Position numbers and translations under genes: made by a program
Shown: one piece after another, positions 13,920 through 21,537 of the stretch
How positions within the stretch are numbered: position 1 is the first letter of the stretch
How the letters are laid out: each line of letters opens with the position of its first letter
DNA from: DATBGO01 sp050011895
Lineage (GTDB): Bacteria; Actinomycetota; Actinomycetes; Streptosporangiales; Streptosporangiaceae
Direction of reading: 5' to 3'
Length of the DNA stretch: 23,152 nt
Assembly (NCBI GenBank): GCA_050011895.1
Contig: JBEKIF010000064.1
Coordinates: 1-23,152 of the forward strand
Notes under the pieces: model-generated
What the model was told of the DNA's origin: nothing
The model's input: only the letters and a program-made list of their open reading frames with translations
The model's database searches: none

Positions 13920-15512
13920 ATGCCAGACAAGCCGTTCAACGCCTGTGAGTACTTGCTGGACCGGCGGGTGGCCGCGGGGGACGGTGACCGGCTCGCCATC
14001 ACCGGGGTGGCCGGTGATCTCAGCTACGCTGCGCTGCTGGAGCGGGTGCACCGGATAGCGAGCGTGCTGCGCGATCTCGGCCTGCAGCCCGAGCAGCGGC
14101 TGGTCATGTTCATGGCCGACTGCCCGGATTTCATCGGCGTGTACCTCGCGGCGATGCGGATCGGCGCGGTGCCGGTGCCGGTGTCCACGATGCAGCGCGC
14201 CGACGGGCTGGCCGGCCTGCTGCGGGACTCACGGGCCCGGCTGCTGGCGGTCACCCCGCAGTTCGCGCCGGTCGCCCGGGACGCGATCGGCGACGCGCCG
14301 GAGCTGCGCGGCGTCCTCGCGGTCTCCGGCGCGGTCATCGCGGGTGCCAACGGCCCGGCAGTGCACGATCTGGACGACATGGTGGCGGCCGCGCCCGGCG
14401 GGCCGGCGCCGGTGTACCCGACGACCGCGGACTCGCCCGCGTTCTGGCTCTACACCTCCGGGACGACCGGCGTGCCGAAGGCGGCCATGCACCGGCACGG
14501 CTCGATCCCCGTGTCCTGCGAGACCTACGGCGCGCAGGTGCTCGGCATCCGCCGGGATGATCGCTGCCTGTCGGCCGCGAAGGCGTTCTTTGCCTACGGG
14601 CTGGGCAACTCGGTGCTGTTCCCGCTGTCGGCCGGCGCGTGCACGGTCCTCGAGCCGGCTCCGTCAGCGCCGGACGTGATCACGGGCCGGGTCCGGCAGT
14701 ACGGCGCCACCTTGTTCTTCGCCGGGCCGACCTTCTTCGCCAACATGCTGCACGCCAAGCTGCCCGCCGACGCGATCGCCGGCGTACGGCTGACGGCATC
14801 GGCGGGGGAGGCGCTGCCCGCCGCCCTTTACCAGCGGTGGACGAGCCGCTTCGGCGTAGACATCATCGACGGCATCGGGATGACGGAGACGCTGCATATT
14901 TTCCTGTCCAACCGGGAGGGCGCGGTCCGTCCCGGGACGACAGGCATCGCCGTGCCGGGATACGAGCTGAAGATCCTCGACGATGACGGTGCCATCGTGC
15001 CGTCCGGGACGCCCGGCACGCTCTTCGTGCGGGGCGAGTCGACCGCGACGGGCTACTGGTCGTCCTACGCCGCGACCCGGCGCGTATTCCAGGGCGAATG
15101 GCTGTGCACCGGCGACACCTACGTTCAGGACGCCGATGGCTGCTACGCGTGCTTCGGCCGCACCGACGACATGCTCAAGGTCAGCGGCATCTGGATGTCA
15201 CCCGCCGAGGTCGAGAACCGGCTGCTCGAACATCCGTCGGTCAGCAATGCGGTCGTTGTGGCCGCGCCTGACTGCGACGGGCTGGAGAAGCCGGTCGCGT
15301 TCGTGCTGCTCGGACCCGGCCAGACAGCGACCGAGGACGAGATCATCGAGTTCTGCCGGGCCGGCCTGCCGTCGGTCAAGCGGCCCCGCCAGATCGTTTT
15401 CGTGGACAGCTACCCCGCGACCCCGACCGGCAAGATCCGGCGCGTCGAGCTGCGGCAGATTGCCACGGCTGCCTTTGCGGGTCCGGAGAGCACCGCAGGA
15501 ACCGGCGGATGA
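13920..15512 (+). CDS. bclA: Benzoate-CoA ligase
   Basis: A 530-residue adenylate-forming enzyme that makes benzoyl-CoA from benzoate, ATP and CoA, the entry step of the Box pathway. The AMP-binding P-loop is YTSGTTGVPKAAMHRHG (from 178), the later motif GIGMTETLHIFLSNREG is characteristic of benzoate-CoA ligases, the hinge region reads FGRTDDMLKVSGIWMSPAEVE, and the C-terminal catalytic lysine is K505 in PTGKIRR. The frame opens at 13737, inside boxB, but AGGAGAG overlapping the boxB stop points to the ATG at 13920. A closely related aryl acid such as hydroxy- or aminobenzoate could be an alternative substrate; the box context favours benzoate. Confidence 0.92.
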   Translation: MPDKPFNACEYLLDRRVAAGDGDRLAITGVAGDLSYAALLERVHRIASVLRDLGLQPEQRLVMFMADCPDFIGVYLAAMRIGAVPVPVSTMQRADGLAGLLRDSRARLLAVTPQFAPVARDAIGDAPELRGVLAVSGAVIAGANGPAVHDLDDMVAAAPGGPAPVYPTTADSPAFWLYTSGTTGVPKAAMHRHGSIPVSCETYGAQVLGIRRDDRCLSAAKAFFAYGLGNSVLFPLSAGACTVLEPAPSAPDVITGRVRQYGATLFFAGPTFFANMLHAKLPADAIAGVRLTASAGEALPAALYQRWTSRFGVDIIDGIGMTETLHIFLSNREGAVRPGTTGIAVPGYELKILDDDGAIVPSGTPGTLFVRGESTATGYWSSYAATRRVFQGEWLCTGDTYVQDADGCYACFGRTDDMLKVSGIWMSPAEVENRLLEHPSVSNAVVVAAPDCDGLEKPVAFVLLGPGQTATEDEIIEFCRAGLPSVKRPRQIVFVDSYPATPTGKIRRVELRQIATAAFAGPESTAGTGG

Positions 15513-15542
15513 CTGGCGACGTCATCGGAAGGTGGAGTCCGG

Positions 15543-16064
15543 ATGGCCATTTACGCACTCGGTGACCAGGTCCCCGAGATTCACCCCGAGGCGTTCGTCC
15601 ACCCGGACGCGACGGTGATCGGCTCGGTGGCCATCGGCGCCTGGGCCTCGATCTGGCCGGGCACGGTTCTGCGCGGCGACTTCGGCCGCGTCGAGATCGG
15701 CGCCCGGACCTCGATCCAGGACGGCACGGTCCTGCACACGACAGCGGACTGGCCGACTGTCGTGGGCGCGGACTGCGTCATCGGGCACAACGCGCATCTA
15801 GAGGGCTGCACAGTCGGTGACGGCTGCCTTATCGGCTCAGGGTCGATCGTGCTGAACCGAGCCGTCGTGGAGCCGGGCGGCGCGGTGGGCGCTGCAGCAC
15901 TCGTGCAGGAGGGCACCACGGTGCCGGCCGGGCAGATCGCGCTCGGCGTCCCGGCCCGCGTGGTGCGCGCTCCCGCAGAGCTGGAACGCTGGGTCAGCGA
16001 GGCCGTGGACACTTACGTCGGCGCCGGCAAACGTTACCGCGCCGAACTACGGCGGATCGGCTGA
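15543..16064 (+). CDS. PaaY-like gamma-carbonic-anhydrase-fold protein
   Basis: A 173-residue left-handed beta-helix protein with hexapeptide repeats (HPDATVIGSVAIGAWASIWP and ADCVIGHNAHLEGCTVGDGC) and a C-terminal helix. This is the gamma-carbonic anhydrase fold, which includes PaaY, a thioesterase that removes dead-end CoA esters in phenylacetate degradation. A similar housekeeping role on box intermediates is likely but inferred. Of the metal ligands, H65 (TVLHTTAD) and H82 (GHNAH) are present, but the position five residues after H82 is E87 instead of histidine, with an extra H85 close by. GGTGGAG lies five bases before the ATG. It sits between bclA and boxD in the operon. Confidence 0.88.
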   Translation: MAIYALGDQVPEIHPEAFVHPDATVIGSVAIGAWASIWPGTVLRGDFGRVEIGARTSIQDGTVLHTTADWPTVVGADCVIGHNAHLEGCTVGDGCLIGSGSIVLNRAVVEPGGAVGAAALVQEGTTVPAGQIALGVPARVVRAPAELERWVSEAVDTYVGAGKRYRAELRRIG

Positions 16065-16080
16065 GAGGGCAGTAGAGACA

Positions 16081-17643
16081 ATGACATCGGCACTGCGGAG
16101 CTACAGCCAGGACTGCTGGCAGGACGGCAGCGGTGACGCCAAGCCGCTGCTGGATGCGGCCACTGGCGCGGAGGTGGCCCGCATCCCCGCTCGCGGACCG
16201 GACGTTGCCGCCATGCTGGCCTACGCTCGTGGCACCGGCGGTCCTGCGCTGCGCGCGCTGACCTTCCCCGAGCGCGCGGCGACGCTCAAGGCACTCGCCA
16301 AGCACTTGTCCGGGCACCTCGAGGAGTTCGCCGAGTTGTCGCTGTGCACCGGCGCGACCCGCCGCGATACCGCCGTCGACGTTGACGGCGGCATCGGGAC
16401 GGTCGCTGTCTACGCGAGCAAGGGCGCTCGCGAGCTTCCTGACGCCACTGTGCTGGACGACGGTGCAACTGAGCCCCTGGGCCGCGGCGGAACGTTCGCC
16501 GGGCGGCACCTGTACTCTTCCCGGCTCGGTGCCGCAGTGCAGATCAACGCGTTCAATTTCCCGGTTTGGGGGATGCTGGAGAAATTCGCGCCGGCCTTCC
16601 TCGCCGGCATGCCGTCAGTGGTCAAGCCTGCCGGGCAGACCGCCTACCTCACCGAACTGGTAGTGCGACGGATCGTCGAGTCCGGCTTGCTTCCGCGCGG
16701 TGCGCTGTCGCTGTTGTGCGCCGGGCCCGCCGGGCTGCTCGACAACCTGACAGCGCAGGACACCCTGGCCTTTACCGGCTCGGCCACCACCGCCGAGGCG
16801 GTACGCGCACATCCGGTGGTGGTGGGACGTTCCGTTGCGTTCAGCGCGGAGGCAGATTCGCTGAACTGTTCCATCCTTGGCACTGACGTCGCGGTCGACG
16901 GACCCGAGTTCGGCCTGTATGTCGACCAGCTGGTGACCGAGATGACGGTCAAGGCCGGGCAGAAATGTACCGCGATCCGCCGGGCCCTCGTGCCCGAGGC
17001 CCTCGCCGACGCGGTGACGGGAGCGGTGTCAGCGCGGCTGTCCGCGGTCGTGGTCGGGCACCCGGCCGAGCCAGGCGTCGGCATGGGGCCGGTAGCCAGC
17101 ATCGCGCAGCGCGTCGAGGTTCGCGAACGCGTGCGGGAGCTGATGATGGCGGCCAGTCTCGTCCACGGCAACCCAAGCCGGGTTGATGTGGCCGGTGCGG
17201 ACGCCGAGCGGGGCGCGTTCCTGTCGCCGATGCTGCTGCGCTGCGACGACCTCACCGCCAGCGAGCCGCATGAGGTCGAGGCCTTCGGCCCGGTGAGCAC
17301 GCTGCTGCCGTACCGATCGCCGGATGACGCGATCGCCGCCGCCGGGCGGGGCGGGGGAAGCCTGGTTGCGTCGGTTGTCACCGCGGATGCGGACCTGGCG
17401 CGGACATTCGTCAGCGGTCTCGCTCCCTGGCATGGCCGGATCCTGATCCTCGACAGCACCGACGCCGCCGAGTCGACTGGACACGGGGTCGCCATGCCGC
17501 AGATGAAGCACGGCGGGCCCGGCCGGGCAGGCGGCGGCGAGGAACTCGGCGGGCTGCGTGCCCTCACCCACTACCTGCATCGCACCGCCGTGCAGGGCAA
17601 TCCGCAGCTGCTCGAGTCCCTGTCAGCATCTACCGAGGAGTGA
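16081..17643 (+). CDS. boxD: BoxD-type aldehyde dehydrogenase
   Basis: A 520-residue aldehyde dehydrogenase related to BoxD and to the dehydrogenase domain of PaaZ, expected to oxidise 3,4-dehydroadipyl-CoA semialdehyde to 3,4-dehydroadipyl-CoA with NADP. Visible are the catalytic asparagine region INAFNFPVWG (N159), the cofactor-binding lysine VVKPAGQ (K182), FTGSATTAEAV, the general base E257 in SAEADSLN and the nucleophile C296 in AGQKCTAIRR. The C-terminal PaaZ hydratase domain is absent, as in BoxD. GAGAGGG precedes the ATG at 16081. It is the fifth gene of the operon and completes the upper pathway encoded here. Confidence 0.92.
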   Translation: MTSALRSYSQDCWQDGSGDAKPLLDAATGAEVARIPARGPDVAAMLAYARGTGGPALRALTFPERAATLKALAKHLSGHLEEFAELSLCTGATRRDTAVDVDGGIGTVAVYASKGARELPDATVLDDGATEPLGRGGTFAGRHLYSSRLGAAVQINAFNFPVWGMLEKFAPAFLAGMPSVVKPAGQTAYLTELVVRRIVESGLLPRGALSLLCAGPAGLLDNLTAQDTLAFTGSATTAEAVRAHPVVVGRSVAFSAEADSLNCSILGTDVAVDGPEFGLYVDQLVTEMTVKAGQKCTAIRRALVPEALADAVTGAVSARLSAVVVGHPAEPGVGMGPVASIAQRVEVRERVRELMMAASLVHGNPSRVDVAGADAERGAFLSPMLLRCDDLTASEPHEVEAFGPVSTLLPYRSPDDAIAAAGRGGGSLVASVVTADADLARTFVSGLAPWHGRILILDSTDAAESTGHGVAMPQMKHGGPGRAGGGEELGGLRALTHYLHRTAVQGNPQLLESLSASTEE

Positions 17644-17645
17644 CC

Positions 17646-18089
17646 ATGGGCTGGACGTGGACGAAAGAGACCCGCCCGCGGTGGGACGCGGACAAGCAGG
17701 AAGCGTTCGATGCGGTCGCGCTCGCGTCGGCCGGGATTCAGGCACCAGCATCCGGTTCGGCGATCGCCGACGAATGGTGGCGGGTCGCCGACGACGCCGG
17801 CAACCTGGTCGGGTACGGCTGGCTCGACTCGGAGTGGGGCGACGCCCAGATCGCGTTTCTCGTGCTGCCGCAGGCGCGCGGCGGCGGTGTGGGCGAATTC
17901 ATCCTGAACCGGCTCGAGGCCGAGGCGGCTGCCCAGGGGGTGAACTACATCTACAACGTCGTCCCGGACAGTCATCCTGACCCCCAGTGGATTACCTACT
18001 GGCTCGAATTGCACGGCTTCTACCCGTCGCCACACGGCGACCTGCGGCGGCAGGTGCACGCGGTCGCCGAGCGTGGTTCGCCCGGGTAA
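17646..18089 (+). CDS. GNAT-family acetyltransferase
   Basis: A 147-residue Gcn5-related N-acetyltransferase. The acetyl-CoA-binding motif A is visible as FLVLPQARGGGVGEFILNRL (R-G-G-G-V-G loop), preceded by the beta strand DAQIAFLVL and followed by EAEAAAQGVNYIYNVV. The acceptor cannot be inferred. GAGGAG at 17635-17640 is five bases before the ATG at 17646; a GTG at 17640 overlapping the boxD stop is the alternative start. The near-zero spacing makes it the last gene of the box operon. It may modify a pathway enzyme, such as the CoA ligase, by lysine acetylation, as GNATs do for other acyl-CoA synthetases, but this is speculation. Confidence 0.88.
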   Translation: MGWTWTKETRPRWDADKQEAFDAVALASAGIQAPASGSAIADEWWRVADDAGNLVGYGWLDSEWGDAQIAFLVLPQARGGGVGEFILNRLEAEAAAQGVNYIYNVVPDSHPDPQWITYWLELHGFYPSPHGDLRRQVHAVAERGSPG

Positions 18090-18421
18090 CCGCACTGGCG
18101 GAGCCCAGCTGGGTACCTGGCGCATCCCAGGGCACAGGCCGAGGGGTCCTGCGGCCACAAGCGCGCTGGGGAACGACGCGCGTTCTTGAGATCGGCGCGG
18201 ACCGCAGGGCGACGACCTGCCGCTGCCGGGCAGGCAGCCGCATCATGGCCGCCATGATCCGCGGATCGACAGGGCTGTCGGACGCCCCGCTGATCGTGGG
18301 CAGGTCCGGGTGCGGTCCGCAGGCTTGTCTCTGGCTGGCACCTTGTGTGACGAACTGCGCCAGTGCAATCTGTCTGCACGGATATCTGTTCTGAGTACTC
18401 CCGAGCGAGGGGGCCGGAAAC
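18090..18421. other. Non-coding gap after the box operon, with a 17-bp palindrome
   Basis: No convincing gene lies here. At 18242-18258 ATCATGGC-C-GCCATGAT is a perfect 8-1-8 palindrome of operator size; it could also be a terminator stem for the box operon, though without a T-run. Nothing else stands out apart from the ribosome binding site of the next gene at its right end. Confidence 0.6.
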
Positions 18422-18919
18422 ATGGGAAAGCAAGAACTCATGACGACGCTTTTAGGAGCGTTCGCAACCTTCAGTGCATTTGGCGTCGCCGTTGCCGCGT
18501 ACCTGGCTGCAGGCGGTTCGTTCCAGAAGGCGGCTGACTGGTGGAAATGGCATGGGATCCAGGAGGCGCTGGGGGAGACAGGGAAGAAGCAGAAGCGAGG
18601 GTTGAAGCAGGCCAACCGGCGCCCCGGGTTTGTGATCGGGCCGGCGGCCGCGGTCATCTCGCTGGTGGTGCTCGCCAGCGGAGTCGGGCTCCTGTTCTGC
18701 TTCTTGTGGCTTCGCGCCAACGTGGGCGGCTCCGCCCATGGGTGGGGCTGGACCTACCCATGGGCAGTTGACCTATTCGAGGCCGAGGCGGTGGCGCTGA
18801 CCATAGTGACGCTGGCAGCAGTGATCATCGCCGCAGTGTCCTCAGTGTTCCCGTCTCCTGAATCGGCGGACGACAAGGGAAACCCAGCCGGACTCAAGAC
18901 CTCGATCGGTCCTCCTTGA
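18422..18919 (+). CDS. Small membrane protein of unknown function
   Basis: A 165-residue protein with about three membrane segments: residues 8-31 (TTLLGAFATFSAFGVAVAAY), about 71-97 (VIGPAAAVISLVVLASGVGL and onward), and about 121-142 (AVALTIVTLAAVIIAAVSSV). A charged cytoplasmic stretch between the first two holds GETGKKQKRGLKQANRR. I do not recognise a family. GAGGGGG lies eight bases before the ATG. It stands alone between the box operon and the ABC transporter genes. Confidence 0.65.
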   Translation: MGKQELMTTLLGAFATFSAFGVAVAAYLAAGGSFQKAADWWKWHGIQEALGETGKKQKRGLKQANRRPGFVIGPAAAVISLVVLASGVGLLFCFLWLRANVGGSAHGWGWTYPWAVDLFEAEAVALTIVTLAAVIIAAVSSVFPSPESADDKGNPAGLKTSIGPP

Positions 18920-19015
18920 TCGCGGGTGCAGGGGAGCTTCATGCATCCGCCATAAGGACCTTGGCATCCGGCTGAACGCGTGCAGGTAGCCGTCGAACGT
19001 TGTGGTCGTACCGGC

Positions 19016-19044
19016 TTGCCTTCTGAAAAAAATGATATCATAAT
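19016..19044 (+). promoter_or_regulatory. ABC operon promoter with ATGATATCAT palindrome
   Basis: TTGCCT (19016-19021), 17 bases and CATAAT (19039-19044) form a likely promoter. A perfect 10-base palindrome, ATGATATCAT, at 19032-19041 overlaps its -10 box, with further TGAT repeats to 19060. The region is very AT-rich for this window. The position suits a repressor site, but no repressor gene is adjacent. Confidence 0.5.
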
Positions 19045-19066
19045 GATAGAGTGATGATAGACAGAC

Positions 19067-19093
19067 GGCCAGCCGGCCGCTAGGCCGGTGGCC
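19067..19093 (+). promoter_or_regulatory. Leader hairpin of the ABC operon
   Basis: CCGGCC (19073-19078) pairs with GGCCGG (19083-19088) over a GCTA loop, and GGCC at 19067-19070 pairs with GGCC at 19090-19093. The hairpin ends nine bases before the GAGGAGG ribosome binding site, so it could affect mRNA stability or translation. Confidence 0.4.
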
Positions 19094-19113
19094 TTGCTGT
19101 CGAGGAGGCGGGC

Positions 19114-19881
19114 ATGGGCGAGCCAGCGATCGCGGTGCTGGGGCTGCGCAAGAGTTTCGGCGCGAAGGAGGCGGTAGCCGGGATTGATCTGGAGATCGCC
19201 GCGGGTTCCCTCGCCGGGCTCGTCGGGCCGAATGGGGCGGGGAAGACCACGTCCCTGTCGATGATGACCGGCCTGCTGCGGCCGGACGCCGGACGGGTTG
19301 TGATCAACGGGCTGGATGTGTGGGCTGACCCGGCCGCCGCCAAGGCGGTCATCGGGGTGGTGCCAGATCAGGCTCCGCTGTTCGACCGGCTTAGCGGCGC
19401 GGAAATGCTGGAATACGCCGGGCGGCTGCGCGGCCTGCCGGCCGGTGAGGCGCGCTCGCGGGCCGGGCAGCTGCTGGCCGTGCTGGACCTGACCGCAGAT
19501 GCGAAGCGACTGGTCGCCGACTACTCCACCGGCATGCGCAAGAAAGCCGCTCTCGGCTGCGCGCTGATCCACAACCCTTCGGTGCTGTTCCTGGACGAGC
19601 CGCTCGAGGGCGTGGATCCGGTGTCCGCTGACGTGATCCGCCGGCTGCTGACGCGCTTTGTCGGCTCCGGCTCGACCGTGCTGTTCTCCAGTCACGTCAT
19701 GGAGCTGGTCGAGCAGGTCTGCGACCACGTGTCGGTCATCGACGAGGGCAAGATCGTGGCTACCGGTACCACCGAGCAGGTGCGCGGCGGCAAGACCCTG
19801 CAGCAGGCATTCATCGATCTGGTCGGCCCGCGGTCCGGCGACGAGGAGGGACTGTCATGGCTTGGCTCCTCGTCCAGCTGA
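19114..19881 (+). CDS. ABC transporter ATP-binding protein
   Basis: A 255-residue ATPase subunit of an ABC-2-type exporter. It shows Walker A GPNGAGKTT (38-46), a Q-loop glutamine (Q86), a signature YSTGMRKK (137-144) in place of the usual LSGGQ, Walker B VLFLDEP (157-163) and the switch histidine H194 in FSSHVMEL. The YSTGM variant is common in the multidrug/daunorubicin-like exporter ATPases of actinobacteria. GAGGAGG lies five bases before the ATG. The permease gene starts 25 bases before this gene ends, so the two are coupled. The substrate is unknown. Confidence 0.93.
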   Translation: MGEPAIAVLGLRKSFGAKEAVAGIDLEIAAGSLAGLVGPNGAGKTTSLSMMTGLLRPDAGRVVINGLDVWADPAAAKAVIGVVPDQAPLFDRLSGAEMLEYAGRLRGLPAGEARSRAGQLLAVLDLTADAKRLVADYSTGMRKKAALGCALIHNPSVLFLDEPLEGVDPVSADVIRRLLTRFVGSGSTVLFSSHVMELVEQVCDHVSVIDEGKIVATGTTEQVRGGKTLQQAFIDLVGPRSGDEEGLSWLGSSSS

Positions 19882-21446
19882 AGCTGCGCCTGCTGCTCAA
19901 CGCGCTGCGCTCGTCCACGGCTGCCAGGGTCTCCTTCGTCGTCAGCACGGCCCTTGCCTGCCTGCTCGCGGTCGGTGCCTTCGTGGTCCTGGCCCTGCTC
20001 CGCGGCCAGAGCACGTCGGTGGATCTGACCACGGTCATCTTCACCGTGTTCGCGTTCGGCTGGCTGATCCTGCCGATCTTCGCGTTCGGCCTGGACGGCA
20101 CTCTCGACCCCGCCACGCTTGCGCTCTATCCGGTGCGGACCGGCCCGCTCGCTGTGGGACTGCTGGCCGCCTCGGCAACCGGCGCCTGGCCGCTGGCCAA
20201 CCTGGTCGGCCTGCTCGGGGTGACGGTCGGGCTGGCCAGCGGCGCGCTCGGCGTGCTCATCGCGGCGGTCGCGGTGCTGCTGGAGGTCGTATTCTGCATC
20301 ACGCTGGCCCGGTTCGTGACCACCGGCATGGCCGGGCTGCTGCGCTCACGCCGCGGCAAGGACCTCGCCGCCTTCCTGGTCATCCCGATTTTCGCCTTGT
20401 ATGAGTTCTTCACCCAGGTGGTACCGAAGGCGGCCGCCGAGGGCAAGATCACCTCAGCAAGCTTCGCCGGTGTCGACTCGTGGCTGCGCTGGCTCCCGCC
20501 GGGCCTGGCCGCGCGCTCGATCCAGGATGCCTCGGACGGGCGCCCCGGCATCGCTCTGCTCCGGCTGGCGCTGCTGGCGGCCATCATTATCGTGCTGGGC
20601 TGGCTGTGGATACGGTCGCTCGGCCGCGCCCTGGTCACTGCCGACACGTCCACCCAGTCATCGCGGGTCCGCGGCGGGGCGCTGCCGCTGGCCCGGTACG
20701 GCCTGCGCGGCACGGTGGCCGCGCGGTTCTGGATCTATCAGCGCCGCGAGCCGGCGTCGCTCATCTTCTGGTGCCTCACTGCGGTGATCATGGTCGCCGT
20801 ATCGATCAGCTCCATCCTGGGCCCGGGCGGGCATCCCGGAGTGCTGCTGGCGAGCGCGGTCTTCGGTGCCGCCTTCGTCGGGATTTTCCACGCCAACTCG
20901 GTCGGCCTGACCGGGCCGCCGTTCGTTTTCGAGGCTCTGGCGCTGACCGGCCGCCACGGGATGCGGTCCTACTTCTCCGGCCAGAACATCGCGCTCGGCA
21001 TGATCGCGGTACCGCTGCTCACAGCGATCTCCTTCGGCCTCGCGGCCGTGGCCGGGCGGCTGGAGTTTGGCTTCCTGGGCATGGCGGTGGACCTGGCCGC
21101 GCTCGGCGCGGCCCTGGCCCTGAGCAACATTTTCACCGTCGTGCTTCCCTATCCGATGGACAAGCGAGCCGGAAGTCCCATGCGCCAGGCCTCCCAGGGA
21201 TACGGGTCCTACGGGATCGGCGGCGCCCTCGGCACCCTGGCCTGCGTCGCGGTAGCAGCGAGCCCGGTGATCGTCGCCGTGGTCCTCACAAACTCTGACC
21301 CATCGGTGGCCCGGCTGCCGGTGCTCGTGCCGTGCGCCGCCGCGTATGGCTTCGCGCTGACCTGGATCGGCGTGCGGATCGCGGCCAGCGCGGCCGAGCG
21401 AAAGCTGCCGGAGCTCTGCCAGGTCGCCGTCCGCAGCAAGCTGTAG
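19857..21446 (+). CDS. ABC transporter permease
   Basis: A 529-residue polytopic membrane protein with roughly ten to twelve hydrophobic segments, for example VSFVVSTALACLLAVGAFVV, VIFTVFAFGWLILPIFAFG, LRLALLAAIIIVLGWLWI and GGALGTLACVAVAASPVIVA. It is the partner of the preceding ATPase and would form the export channel. The start overlaps the ATPase gene by 25 bases with GAGGAGGG just upstream, showing translational coupling. No substrate can be inferred. The gene is convergent with the pirin gene; I see no convincing terminator in the 91-base gap. Confidence 0.88.
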   Translation: MAWLLVQLKLRLLLNALRSSTAARVSFVVSTALACLLAVGAFVVLALLRGQSTSVDLTTVIFTVFAFGWLILPIFAFGLDGTLDPATLALYPVRTGPLAVGLLAASATGAWPLANLVGLLGVTVGLASGALGVLIAAVAVLLEVVFCITLARFVTTGMAGLLRSRRGKDLAAFLVIPIFALYEFFTQVVPKAAAEGKITSASFAGVDSWLRWLPPGLAARSIQDASDGRPGIALLRLALLAAIIIVLGWLWIRSLGRALVTADTSTQSSRVRGGALPLARYGLRGTVAARFWIYQRREPASLIFWCLTAVIMVAVSISSILGPGGHPGVLLASAVFGAAFVGIFHANSVGLTGPPFVFEALALTGRHGMRSYFSGQNIALGMIAVPLLTAISFGLAAVAGRLEFGFLGMAVDLAALGAALALSNIFTVVLPYPMDKRAGSPMRQASQGYGSYGIGGALGTLACVAVAASPVIVAVVLTNSDPSVARLPVLVPCAAAYGFALTWIGVRIAASAAERKLPELCQVAVRSKL

Positions 21447-21537
21447 CCTTACCCGGAGCCGACCCGATCCCGGTAGCGCCACGGCAGAGCGGAAGTCCCT
21501 GTCGGAGACGTGCCGCGCGCTGCATCCTCGTGCGTCG

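Noticed and set aside
18104..18113. CCCAGCTGGG palindrome just after the GNAT gene
   Set aside because: Only ten bases with no loop and no T-run; such GC palindromes are expected by chance here, so it was not called a terminator.
17992..18720. 242-codon minus-strand frame
   Set aside because: It overlaps the GNAT gene end and the membrane protein gene, and lacks motifs; the plus-strand membrane segments are more convincing.
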